The notes under the pieces: generated by a model
Told to the model about the DNA's origin: nothing
The model's database searches: none
What the model saw: only the letters and a program-made list of their open reading frames with translations
Assembly: GCF_001816145.1 (NCBI RefSeq)
Contig: NZ_MDZB01000153.1
Span: 79,715 to 143,714 of the forward strand
Reading direction: 5' to 3'
DNA length: 64,000 nucleotides
DNA from: Hymenobacter lapidarius
Lineage (GTDB): Bacteria > Bacteroidota > Bacteroidia > Cytophagales > Hymenobacteraceae
Shown: positions 15,150-23,890 of the stretch, piece after piece
How positions within the stretch are numbered: position 1 is the first letter of the stretch
How the letters are laid out: every line of letters begins with the position of its first letter
Made by a program: the position numbers and the translations under genes

Positions 15150-17425
15150 ATGCACCAAGCTTTACCGATGCTCCTTAGCCGTTTTTTTCTTGCCTGCTTG
15201 ACCGTACTGCTCCCGTTGGCGTATGCACAGGCCCAACCGGTGCCTCCCCCGCTCACCCAGTGGGACCGCACGCTGGGGGGTACGGAAAACGACTACCTCA
15301 AGGCGGTGGTGCCAACCACCGACGGGGGCTACTTTCTGGCCGGCTACTCCAATTCGCCGGTGAGCGCGTTTAAAAGCGAGCCCCGCCGCGGCGTTGACGA
15401 TTACTGGGTGGTGAAGGTGAATGCGCAAGGCATCCGCCAGTGGGACCGCACCTTCGGTGGCGCCAGCGGCAGCCTCAACTACCTTCAGGACGCCCAGCAA
15501 ACGGCTGACGGCGGCTACATCTTGGGCGGCTATTCCGATTCCGGCGTGGGCGGCGAGCGCACAGCGTCCAGCCGCGGCAACTACGATTACTGGATTATCA
15601 AGCTCGATGCCCAGGGCGTGAAGCAGTGGGACCGGGCTTACGGAGGCACTGGACCTGACTACTTCGCGAGCCTGCACCAAACCGCGGACGGGGGCTACAT
15701 CCTGGGCGGCTATTCCAGCTCACCCGCGGGCGGCGAAAAAACGCAGCCGCGCCTCGGGGTATCGGACTATTGGGTAGTGAAAGTGGACGGGCAAGCGTCC
15801 GGCAATGGGACCGCACCTTCGGCAGCTTTTCGGTCGGCCCCTTTAACAACGGGGCCAGCCAGTTGCAGCGGGTGCGCCAGACCGCGGATGGGGGCTACAT
15901 CCTGGGCGGATTCATCGGCAGCAGCGCGGGCGGCGACCTCACCGGGTCCATCCGCGGCAACGCTGATTTTTGGCTCGTCAAGCTCACGGCGCAAGGCGCG
16001 AAGCAGTGGGACCGCACCATCGGCGGGCCGGGCACGGACCTGCTGTTCGGCCTGTTCCAGACGCCCGACGGGGGCTACGCCGTGGGGGGCACCTCCGATT
16101 CGGGGGTGGGGGACGACAAGAGCGAGCCGAGTCGTGGCACCGGCGATTACTGGCTGGTCAAAACGGATGCGCAAGGCGTCCGGCAGTGGGACCGCACCTT
16201 CGGCGGGTCGGCCTACGACAACCTGAGCGACGTGTGCCCCGGGGCCGACGGGGGCTACGTGCTGAGCGGTACGACGGCCTCGGGCCCGTCCGCGGACAAA
16301 ACCGAGCCGGGCCGCGGCGGGGCCGACGCGTGGCTGGTCAAGGTCGACGACCAGGGCGCGAAGCAATGGGACCGCACCCTTGGCGGTCCGGAAGCGGACG
16401 TCGTGGACCGGCTGCACCCCACGACCGACGGCGGCTACATCCTGGCCTGCAGTTCGGCATCAGGCGTTTCGGCCGACAAATCCGAGCCGAATCTAGGCGC
16501 AACCCAGCGGCTCGACATGTGGCCGGTCAAGCTGGCCCCGCCCGCGGTGCGCATCGCCGGGCCCACGGTGTTATGTCCAGGCAATCCAGCGCAGCTCGTG
16601 GCCACAGCCACGGCTACCGTAGTGGCGTACCGCTGGAATACGGGTGCCACGACGCCAACGCTTGCCATCACCCTCCCCGGTACCTACACCGTCACGGCCA
16701 CGTTTGCGGGCGGCTTCACCAGCACCGCAGCGCAGGTCGTGGCCCCGTTCACGGCGGTGGCCACCATCGGGGGTGATTCGCTCCTGTGCCCGGGGCGTAG
16801 TGTGGTGCTGACCGCCCAGGCCAATGGCGCCACGGGGCTGCTATGGAGTACCGGCGCGACCACGCCCAGCGTGACGCTCAGCCAGCCCGGCACGTATTTG
16901 GTGGTGGCGACCTACCCAGGAGGATGCACGGCCCGGGCCCAGCTGCGGATCCGGGCCGTGCCCGCGGTGCCTGCGTTTTCGCTGGGCCGCGACACCACCG
17001 TGTGCGAAGGCAGCGCCCTGGTGCTGGCGGCACCCGCGGGCCTGGCACCCGGCGTGGCGTACCGATGGTCGACTGGTGCCACGACGCCCACGGTGCGGGT
17101 CACGCAAGCAGGCACATACAGCGTGCAGCTCGTCACCGCCTGCGACGTGCTCACAGCGAGCCGAACCGTTTTGCATCGGCCCTGCGTGACCATCCCTACC
17201 ATCATCACACCCAATGGCGACCGGCTCAACGAGCAGTTCGTCATCCTGGGGCTGAACGGCAATTGGGCGTTGCAGCTGTACAACCGGTGGGGCCAACGTG
17301 TTTATTCCACTGACGCTTACCGGAACGAATGGGGCCCGAGCGCTGCACCAGGCGCGTACTATTACCTTCTGACCCAATCAGGCAAAGACTTGGTGTACAA
17401 GGGGTGGGTAGAGGTTGTACGGTAG
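15150..17425 (+). pseudogene. T9SS-exported repeat protein with Ig-like domains, broken by one frameshift
   Basis: An N-terminal signal peptide (FFLACLTVLLPLAYAQAQ) is followed by about seven repeats of some 75 residues built on QWDRTLGG, then TADGGYILGGYS, then DYWVVKVDAQG. Two or three Ig/PKD-like domains follow (YRWNTGATTPT-type motifs) and then a T9SS type B (gliding-motility-associated) C-terminal domain (IITPNGDRLNEQFVI, YNRWGQRVY, YKGWVEVVR). The product would be a secreted or surface-bound protein. Around 15,791-15,796 the frame is lost: CAAGCGTCC stands where the other repeats have CAAGGCGTCC, one G short. Restoring that base joins both halves seamlessly, so a sequencing error is more likely than decay. 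Confidence 0.8.
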
Positions 17426-17654
17426 TATCGGGCACCCCCACGGGCAATCCCACGGCTGGGGAGATGCCGTGGAGTGCCGGCACCATAAACGAACGGATAC
17501 CAGCGACCTAAAAAGCCCCAGCAGTAATGGTGGAGTTTTTCCGTAGGGCCAACCAGTGCAAGGCGCTGCGCAGCCGCAGCCAGCCCCACCAACGGACGGC
17601 GTCTGTTTAGCCAGTATCAAGTAGCCTACGTCGTAGCAGAACCGCCCGTACGTG

Positions 17655-17858
17655 CTATTCCCGCTTCCAGTTCAGGTTGAAGTCCTCTTTGCTGCAGTAA
17701 GCGTGCAGCCGCGACACCGGATTGACCATCACCACTTCGGCCGGTCTGTCCTCGCTTTCTTCCATGGTGCGCAGTTCCAATTCGTAGGCCTGGCCGTGGC
17801 GAAAGCCCGCGAAGCCGTCCATACCACGGAAGGTGTATTTCTTTTCCTGAAAGTCCAT
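17655..17858 (-). CDS. Small conserved protein of unknown function
   Basis: A 67-residue protein beginning MDFQEKKYTFRGMDGFAGFR. It is probably a small beta-barrel or SH3-like fold judging by alternating hydrophobics (QAYELELRTME, AEVVMVNPVSRLHAYCS). Codon composition on this strand fits a gene better than the opposite frame. No partner is evident; 17426-17654 holds no recognisable gene. Confidence 0.55.
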   Translation of the reverse strand: MDFQEKKYTFRGMDGFAGFRHGQAYELELRTMEESEDRPAEVVMVNPVSRLHAYCSKEDFNLNWKRE

Positions 17859-18043
17859 GGCTCAAATTTAACGAGGCCGCGCGCCGTCGAACGCCCACAC
17901 CGGCCGTCGGCTCAAAGAAAAGATGCCCCAGGCTAACTGGACGGCCGAGCAGACAGGACCGGGGCAGAGCCACTACGCAATTCGGCAGCGCGGCGGGGAG
18001 TTGAGTGGACCCATCGCGGAATGCTTTTGCGCTACGCAAATGG

Positions 18044-18051
18044 TAGCTTTG
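18044..18051 (+). promoter_or_regulatory. Possible -7 promoter box for the FG-GAP gene
   Basis: TAGCTTTG fits TAnnTTTG and lies 23 bases before the start codon. A TTTG occurs 14 bases upstream of it (18026-18029), which is closer than the usual spacing. Confidence 0.3.
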
Positions 18052-18073
18052 CCTTCCCCCCCTCCCCTTTTTT

Positions 18074-19558
18074 ATGTCTTGGTCTTACTCGCGTAACAAC
18101 CCGTCGTGTGGCGTTGCCGCCGCCGGCGCGCTGCTGCTGCTTGCTTTAGGATTTTTTGCTCCGAAGGCATCCGCCCAGACCTTTGGGCCGCCCACCGTGT
18201 ATCCCTTGGGAACGAACCCGCAGGGCATTGCCCTCGCCGACGTGGATGGCGACGCGCGGTTGGACCTGGTGGTGACCATCACGGCGTCTGGTTCGGTCAG
18301 CGTCCTGCTGAACCGACCCGCCGCGCCGGGGGCGTTCGCGCCGGCGGTGACCTATCCCAGCGTGGCGGGGTTTCCCGTGCGGCTGGCCGTGACGGACGTC
18401 AACGGCGACGGACGGCCCGACATCCTGCTGGCCATGCAGCAAGGCGGGGGCGTGGGCGTCATGCTGAACTCCCCCGCGGCGCCGGGCACGTTTCTGCCCC
18501 TGACTACTTACCTCACCCAGGGGGACCCCCGGTCACTCGCCGTCGGCGACGTCAACGGCGACGGCCGGCCGGACGTCGTGGCCCTCAACCTCACCGACGG
18601 CACCGTGGGCGTGCTGTTCAACTCCCTCGCCATCCCGGGCACCTTCTCTACCCCGCCCGCGGTGTACGCTACGGGCGGGACCAGCGCGCAAGGCATTGCG
18701 TTGGGCGACGTCAACCGCGACGGACGCCTGGACCTGGTCGTGGGGGGAGGGGGCACCGGCCGCGTGGGCGTGTTGCTCAACCAGGCCGCCCGCCCCGGCA
18801 CTTTTGCCCCAGTCGTCACGTACGACAGCGGCGGGTCGTATCCGCAGGATGTCGCGGTGGGCGACGTGAACGGCGACGGCCGCCCGGACATCGTCGTGGC
18901 GACCGGCAACAACGCGAGCGTGGGCGTGCTGCTCAACTCCGCGACCGCCCCCGGGACCTTCCCGGCCGCGGCGACGACGTATGCCACAGGGAACGACGGC
19001 GCGTTTAGCGTGGTCTTAGGGGACGTCAACGGGGACCGCCGGCTCGACATTGTGACGGGCAATTACCAAACCTTCCCAGCCCACGCGAGCGTCGGCGTGT
19101 TCTTGAATTCCGCGACGGCTCCGGGTACGTTCCCCGCCGTCGCCGCGGCCTTCAACAGCGGGGGAGAGAGCACGCACGACGTGGCGGTGGGCGACGTGGA
19201 TGGCGACGGGCGACCCGACATCGCCGCTGTCAACTACGCGACGTCCACGGCCGCTATCCTTCGCAACACGGGCACCTTCTTAGCTACGAAACCCGCACCT
19301 TGGGCCGTCGACGTGAGTTTGTACCCCAACCCCACCCACGAAGGCTTCACGTTGGAGCTGCCGCGAATAGTCGGCGTCTCCCACCTGCAAGCGGAGTTGC
19401 TCAACGCTTTGGGCCAAGTAGTTCGCCGGCAACACGCCCTGCTACGCAGCGAGGGCACGCGTCTGCTGGTGGCAACGAATGACTTAGTGGCGGGTGTGTA
19501 CACGCTCCGTCTACATGCGGACAACGCTGTGCTGACGCGGCGCGTTGTGCTTCAATAG
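18074..19558 (+). CDS. Secreted FG-GAP/VCBS repeat protein with T9SS type A sorting domain
   Basis: This 494-residue protein starts with a signal peptide (AGALLLLALGFFAPKASAQ). Six or seven FG-GAP/VCBS-type repeats follow, each with the calcium-loop-like motif DVNGDGRPDIV and a spacer VGVLLNSATAPGTF, as expected of an integrin-like beta-propeller. The C-terminal 75 residues (LYPNPTHEGFTLELP, LLNALGQVV, LVAGVYTLRL, ending VVLQ) are a type A T9SS sorting domain. It should be exported and anchored to the cell surface. The repeats are extremely GC-rich and similar to one another at DNA level. The actual ligand or role is unknown. Confidence 0.88.
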   Translation: MSWSYSRNNPSCGVAAAGALLLLALGFFAPKASAQTFGPPTVYPLGTNPQGIALADVDGDARLDLVVTITASGSVSVLLNRPAAPGAFAPAVTYPSVAGFPVRLAVTDVNGDGRPDILLAMQQGGGVGVMLNSPAAPGTFLPLTTYLTQGDPRSLAVGDVNGDGRPDVVALNLTDGTVGVLFNSLAIPGTFSTPPAVYATGGTSAQGIALGDVNRDGRLDLVVGGGGTGRVGVLLNQAARPGTFAPVVTYDSGGSYPQDVAVGDVNGDGRPDIVVATGNNASVGVLLNSATAPGTFPAAATTYATGNDGAFSVVLGDVNGDRRLDIVTGNYQTFPAHASVGVFLNSATAPGTFPAVAAAFNSGGESTHDVAVGDVDGDGRPDIAAVNYATSTAAILRNTGTFLATKPAPWAVDVSLYPNPTHEGFTLELPRIVGVSHLQAELLNALGQVVRRQHALLRSEGTRLLVATNDLVAGVYTLRLHADNAVLTRRVVLQ

Positions 19559-19587
19559 AATATCCATCGACGCTTCGGTGATGGGTT

Positions 19588-19884
19588 TTACGCCGTGTTG
19601 CCCATCCAGTCCGGCAGCTTGACGAACATGGCGTAGTGTTCCAGCCGGTCGTCCTCGCTGCCGGCTTCGAAGGCGAACACGTGCGTGATTTCTCTGCGGT
19701 TCACATCGTAGTTCACCTCGGCAAAGAACCCGCCCGGCAGTTGGTGCAGCTGCACGGCCTGGTGCACGTCGCCCCAACGGCGGGCAAGGTAGGTGCCTTC
19801 CCGCAGCAGGTAGGCCAGCTGCACTTCATCGGAAAGCAGGCTGAAGTCGTGGAAGGTCACAGCAGTAATGTAGAGAGCGGGCAT
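19588..19884 (-). CDS. Conserved hypothetical protein
   Basis: A 98-residue protein (MPALYITAVTFHDFSLLSDE onward) with a mixed alpha/beta pattern and a Trp-rich end (FVKLPDWMGNTA). It has no signal peptide and no recognised domain. Homologues of this type are scattered through Hymenobacter genomes as far as I recall, but I cannot name a family. It begins 2 bases after a strong terminator that ends the defence-like operon upstream, so it is transcribed separately. Confidence 0.6.
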   Translation of the reverse strand: MPALYITAVTFHDFSLLSDEVQLAYLLREGTYLARRWGDVHQAVQLHQLPGGFFAEVNYDVNRREITHVFAFEAGSEDDRLEHYAMFVKLPDWMGNTA

Positions 19885-19885
19885 G

Positions 19886-19917
19886 AAAAAGCCCCATTGG
19901 GTAAATGGGGCTTTTTT
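19886..19917 (-). terminator. Rho-independent terminator after the sce7725 gene
   Basis: AAAAAGCCCCATT pairs perfectly with AATGGGGCTTTTT around a short loop. It lies 10 bases past the stop of the minus-strand gene ending at 19927. Confidence 0.85.
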
Positions 19918-19926
19918 AGTACCAGG

Positions 19927-20849
19927 TTAAACTAACCGAGCCAGCAATTCCATATGATGTTGCATAGATGCCTGTTTGGGCGAACCCAAACCGGGGTAAT
20001 GACTTGCTGTGTCCCACTTCTGAAACATGGCAATGCCGCTTGATAATGGCATTGCTGCTACAGAAGGAGAACTCACTAGAGTGTTACATGCTTGTGCAAA
20101 CTTAGGAGCTGGTGCTCCTTGTATACCCGCGTTCACAGTGGAAGAAAAATGGTGCATTACGAGCCCCGTAGCGTGGGCTCCTGCGAGATGTAAGGTAACG
20201 ACCTTCGGCTGGCCACCACCTTCACTGAAATGGTCGCCGTTGATGAGGTAGTCCCCCATTCCTACGAGCCCATCCGCTCGCCAAGTGCCAACATTTGACT
20301 CAAAATTGCTTAGCGCTGGATATTCCGAATTGCGTTCTTGCTTCTCGAAACCGTCAACGAGCATCACATGTCCACTGTGCCAGCTTAACGTCGGCCGCAA
20401 GCGCCGAGACTTTGTCTCATCAAAAATCAGGTATTTGGGAGGATTAGCCCTCAGCACAGCATCGATGGCTGTCATGTTGACTGGCAAGGGAATGTGCCGA
20501 AAAATCACTGCCTTTTCGTTTGCAGGATTAGAAGCCAAAAACGCTTGCAACTGGGCAGGGCTAGCGTGTTGGTCCACGATGTATCCCAGATGCAATCCAC
20601 TGTGGACTGCCAAGCGCCAGTAAGCAACGATTGTACTGTGCTTATCTGAATACGCCCGCTTCCCCTGGGGTGAAACGGATTCACGATGAGGATGAATGGC
20701 CGCCCATCTTGGGCCATCCGTGTGAAAAAACGCGCCGAAGCGGAAGCGACGTGCTCAACGATAGGCAGCATCGTGGTGTAGGTAGCCATGGGGACACCCA
20801 CCAAGGCAAGCATTTCAAATTGCTTGCCTCGTACATACGGAAAATACAT
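19927..20849 (-). pseudogene. sce7725 family protein, broken by one frameshift
   Basis: The start MYFPYVRGKQFEMLALVGV is the N-terminal signature of the sce7725 family, whose function is unknown and whose genes usually sit beside sce7726 genes. It starts 25 bases after the sce7726 stop. The family-like sequence continues in another frame (RLAVHSGLHLGYIVDQ, then FRHIPLP) to the stop at 19927. The break falls in the C-run 20662-20665 (a G-run on the coding strand): one more G turns NPFHPRGSGR into NPFHPRGKRAYSDKHS and joins the frames. Total length would be about 307 residues. It probably works with sce7726 in a two-gene system; a role in phage defence is inference. Confidence 0.75.
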
Positions 20850-20874
20850 GCGGTAGCGGAAAGGTTGGTGATGG

Positions 20875-21750
20875 TTATGCAGGCAGTCCCAATCGTTCTC
20901 GTGCGGTAGCACAATAGCGTTTGGATAACTCGCGTCCAAAGAACAACATTTTCAAGGAGCTATCGCAATCAGATATTAAATTAAATTGATGCGTATTCGG
21001 GCGACGTGACTTCAACGCCTGTGCGAAGACAATATGCGCGCATTCATTGTCCAATCCCAAATACCATTCGTGGCAAAATGTGTAAACCAAAGCCGTGCCC
21101 ATTAAAGGCATTTTGCCCACCCACTTTTCATATGCAGCTACCAATTCAGTTTGTCTCAAGGTTAGCACTGCTTTGCTTGGGTCAAAAAGCTGAGTGGTTG
21201 AAACAGCGGGGCGGATGGTTTCGATTTTGGCGTTATTGTCCAAAACAATGATGCCCACGGTTTCGTCGACTTTCTGCTTGATGGCGTCAACTCCTCCCGG
21301 ATGGGTTACAATGTTTAGGCAATCGTATAAGGATTGATAAGAGCCCAACTGTCCAGCCAAGCGGTCAAAATTATCCAGTTCCGTTTTTATTTCATAAGCG
21401 ACTGTTTGGCCATTGATGATTACGATGTCGGCTATTGACCGGTCAGAAGCGACTTCCCGAAGCAGCGTGGCAGAGTTATCACCGTGGTAACGCAGCAGGA
21501 TTTGGTTAGCGATTTCGTTTTTGTAAACGTATTCACATCGATAATTCTTTCGCAGGTATTGGTAAGCGATGCTCAAACCCTGTACCAAGTCCCACTGCTC
21601 AGTGGTCGGGTAAAGGCCACAATGATATAGCAGGGACCGAATGCTTTCTTCGTGGACACTATCATCCAGGCGCTTCGTTAAAGAAGCCCCAAATACCTGC
21701 GATAAGGCATAGTTATAACAGGGGTCAACTATAGAACGATTAAGCTGCAT
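20875..21750 (-). CDS. sce7726 family protein, probable PD-(D/E)xK nuclease
   Basis: This 291-residue protein matches the sce7726 family. Residues 108-135 (RSIADIVIINGQTVAYEIKT, then ELDNFDRL) give the Asp-x(n)-Glu-x-Lys arrangement of PD-(D/E)xK nucleases, preceded by a helical domain. It is the first gene of an operon with the sce7725 homologue. The region is visibly AT-richer than surrounding chromosome, which fits horizontal gain. The family has no established biochemical function that I know of; nuclease activity is predicted from the motif. Confidence 0.8.
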   Translation of the reverse strand: MQLNRSIVDPCYNYALSQVFGASLTKRLDDSVHEESIRSLLYHCGLYPTTEQWDLVQGLSIAYQYLRKNYRCEYVYKNEIANQILLRYHGDNSATLLREVASDRSIADIVIINGQTVAYEIKTELDNFDRLAGQLGSYQSLYDCLNIVTHPGGVDAIKQKVDETVGIIVLDNNAKIETIRPAVSTTQLFDPSKAVLTLRQTELVAAYEKWVGKMPLMGTALVYTFCHEWYLGLDNECAHIVFAQALKSRRPNTHQFNLISDCDSSLKMLFFGRELSKRYCATARERLGLPA

Positions 21751-21755
21751 TGGTG

Positions 21756-21768
21756 TCGCAAATTGCGA
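21756..21768. promoter_or_regulatory. Palindromic operator candidate before sce7726
   Basis: TCGCAAATTGCGA has perfect 6-base arms around one base and ends 6 bases upstream of the sce7726 start codon. A regulator bound here would block transcription or translation of the pair. The rest of 21769-22022 holds only a weak hairpin (about 21968-21999) and no convincing gene. Confidence 0.45.
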
Positions 21769-22022
21769 TGTGGAGACATGAATGCAACAAAAGGAAACCA
21801 GTTTGGCTTCCTCGATTTACAAAGAATTACGCAAAATTACTGCCGATTGCGCTACTCCCAGCACTGCTTGCCAAAGAACTTCCCTCGGTAAGCATGTGTG
21901 GCCTGCGCTACAAAATTGGCCTTGATTTGAACAGGTCGAGGGCCATGCTAACAAGGTAGGCAATGGGCACGAAAAGCCCCGCCGATGAATCGAGGCTTTG
22001 TTGAGTAAAAAGTAAGCGACCG

Positions 22023-22220
22023 TTAAAACGTCACGCACTCAATAATGCAGATTAGAGCAACGACGGTAAACACCAATCTACGACCAGGAATATTACCCGG
22101 CAGCGTCCACTGACGTAGCAACGGTATGAACCCAATGGTATACTCCATCACCAAGTAAATGACACTGAACACAAGCCCCAACGAAGCGGCTACCGACACC
22201 CAGTGTTGCAAGTTATTCAT
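22023..22220 (-). CDS. Small two-helix membrane protein
   Basis: A 65-residue peptide with two predicted transmembrane helices (VSVAASLGLVFSVIYLVMEY and VFTVVALICIIECVTF) joined by a short polar loop. It begins 45 bases after the EVE-like gene on the same strand, so the two are probably cotranscribed. Small membrane proteins are common effectors in anti-phage systems, which makes the pairing suggestive. No family is recognised. Confidence 0.55.
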   Translation of the reverse strand: MNNLQHWVSVAASLGLVFSVIYLVMEYTIGFIPLLRQWTLPGNIPGRRLVFTVVALICIIECVTF

Positions 22221-22265
22221 GGTTAAATAACAGAATTTAGTGGCCTTTTCGTTCGGTTGGGCAGA

Positions 22266-23465
22266 CTATTGCCTGGTCGGTGCTGGCCTCTCTGGGCCGT
22301 TATCCGCCGCTGGAGAGCTGCCTCCGGTAGGCGACTGGGAAAGAGAAGCCGTAGCTGCTCTTTTCCCTGCAGCAGAGATGGCGCCGGTGACTGAAGTATC
22401 AACAGCTGCGACGGGCATTGTTTCAGAAACCTGCTCGGTTGCCCTCGGCTCGACGGGGGCCTGGCCAGCGACTATACGCAGCATGTCCAGTCCCTGTTTG
22501 GCTTCCATGGCGCCTAATGTACGAGCCAGAACCGCTCGCATGTTTTCCTGTCGGTTGTGCTCCTTATAGGCCTCGAGCATGATGGGGAAAATTCCCTCCG
22601 TACCAATGTCTATTTTCAGTGCGTCTGCCTTAACGTGGCCCCCAAAGAGCGCAACCGTTAACGTAGAAGCCAGAAAGGTTGTCACCATTCGGTTCTTACC
22701 AATGAACTCGAGTACCCCCGGCGACTGGATGTTCTGGCGAACGTCGATTTCGCCGCAGGCTGCGTCAATGTTGGCATCCTCGCAGAATTGCTCGCACAGG
22801 GCAAACAATGCGCCTCCCATGGCAAAGTAATCGCGGCCATCGATGCCGTCCGGTGTGGTGATATCGAGTCGAACATGCGTTTGCCCGTCTTTAGTATAAA
22901 TAGAGTGCATCTCCCGGTCCAGGTAACTGGCGTGAGGGTTCAGCGTCGACATTGCTTGCGGAGCGCGGAAGGCTTCGTACAAATTAGAGTCGAGGCTGCG
23001 AGATGGCTTTCTAGCTACCCACTCGACACGTCGGCGCTTGCGGTAGATGGTCTTATCGTCGGTGGTGGTGGTGTCCACCTCAAATGCTTCGTCACCCGTT
23101 ACGATGCCGAAGGCGTATTCATTGGAACCAGCTGAAGGCATCACGACTACGTCCCCCTCTTGCATGTCCGTGTAAAACCGGGTGAAAAGTCCTAGCACCC
23201 GGCCGAGTTTGTTCTTGTCGAATTCGGGGTACCGATTGATGATGGCTCCCAAAATTCCTCCCTCCGTCTTGTCACGTTGCACCAGAGCACGCTTGATTTG
23301 CGCATAGGTGACCAGATTGTAACCAATGCCCACACTCCCGGAATCTAGGAAGTCCTGAAAGAATGCCCCTCCATTAGTTCGAATAAACCAGTATTGGCGA
23401 GTCGCATCGAGTACAGGGATACGCGCGACGATTTGCTCTAGCGCATCGAGTAACTGTTGGTTCAT
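22266..23465 (-). CDS. EVE-like sensor domain protein with a membrane segment (defence candidate)
   Basis: The N-terminal 120 residues (YWFIRTNGGAFFQDFLDSGS, VGIGYNLV, then EGDVVVMPSAGSNEYAFGIV) resemble the EVE/PUA-like domains found at the start of restriction enzymes and other defence proteins, which bind modified bases. A middle domain of unknown type (about 150-260) precedes a hydrophobic stretch (MVTTFLASTLTVALFGG, about 265-285) and a helical segment. The last 60 residues are low-complexity Ala/Thr/Ser/Pro. No nuclease motif is evident. Next to tRNA-Val, a small membrane protein and the sce7726/sce7725 pair, it is a candidate component of a defence system; this is inference. Confidence 0.6.
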   Translation of the reverse strand: MNQQLLDALEQIVARIPVLDATRQYWFIRTNGGAFFQDFLDSGSVGIGYNLVTYAQIKRALVQRDKTEGGILGAIINRYPEFDKNKLGRVLGLFTRFYTDMQEGDVVVMPSAGSNEYAFGIVTGDEAFEVDTTTTDDKTIYRKRRRVEWVARKPSRSLDSNLYEAFRAPQAMSTLNPHASYLDREMHSIYTKDGQTHVRLDITTPDGIDGRDYFAMGGALFALCEQFCEDANIDAACGEIDVRQNIQSPGVLEFIGKNRMVTTFLASTLTVALFGGHVKADALKIDIGTEGIFPIMLEAYKEHNRQENMRAVLARTLGAMEAKQGLDMLRIVAGQAPVEPRATEQVSETMPVAAVDTSVTGAISAAGKRAATASLSQSPTGGSSPAADNGPERPAPTRQ

Positions 23466-23557
23466 TCAGGCTGGCGGAAGAAGTTGGAAAAGTTTTGCGA
23501 CTGGTAGGCCGTTTACTAGGGATTTACGCTAATCTTAATGACCCGCGCTTACTAGAC

Positions 23558-23579
23558 CGGGGGCAAAAACGGGGGCAAA
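23558..23579. repeat. Short tandem repeat beside tRNA-Val
   Basis: CGGGGGCAAA occurs at 23558-23567 and 23570-23579 with a 12-base period. It lies 43 bases beyond the tRNA 3' end, between the tRNA and the island. It may belong to an integration site; no second copy was found at the left of the window. Confidence 0.35.
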
Positions 23580-23586
23580 CAATATA

Positions 23587-23619
23587 AAAACCCTCACTGC
23601 GCCGGGCAATGAGGGTTTT
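23587..23619. terminator. Terminator following tRNA-Val
   Basis: AAAACCCTCA (23587-23596) pairs perfectly with TGAGGGTTTT (23610-23619). It lies 2 bases past the tRNA 3' end and has A/T runs on both sides, so it could act in both directions. Confidence 0.75.
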
Positions 23620-23621
23620 CG

Positions 23622-23696
23622 TGAGGCGTATTGGGCTCGAACCAACGACCTCCACCGTGTCAGGGTGGCGCTCTGAACCAACTGAGCTAACACCCC
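23622..23696 (-). tRNA. tRNA-Val (anticodon GAC)
   Basis: The minus strand folds as a 75-base tRNA. The acceptor stem GGGGTGT pairs with ACGCCTC. The D arm is GCTCAGTTGGTTCAGAGC, the anticodon stem CCACC/GGTGG carries the loop CTGACAC, and the T arm is GTTGG-TTCGAGC-CCAAT. The loop gives anticodon GAC, reading valine GUC (and GUU). CCA is not encoded. Its 3' end faces the AT-rich island on its left, the usual geometry of tRNA-targeted integration. Confidence 0.92.
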
Positions 23697-23890
23697 GGAA
23701 TGCCTGCGCACTGCGTGGCGGCACGCCCAAAGGTAGCACGCAGCGGCGGCAGATGCACGGGCAGCGGCGGCTTTTTTTGGCCTTCGTCCGGGCCCTGCGG
23801 CAACCTTATGCTCCCGGTAAAGTATAGTGGCAAACGGGAATAGTAATCTTACCCCGCCTTAGGCTTCATTTTCCTCATCTTCTTTCTCCC

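Noticed and set aside
21817..22038. A 73-codon minus-strand ORF between the small membrane gene and sce7726
   Set aside because: It overlaps a hairpin and the end of the membrane-protein gene and has an improbable composition.
1..23621. A single large island from the left edge to tRNA-Val
   Set aside because: No copy of the tRNA 3' end was found near the integrase, and 15.1-19.9 kb contains ordinary T9SS surface genes, so two separate insertions are more likely.
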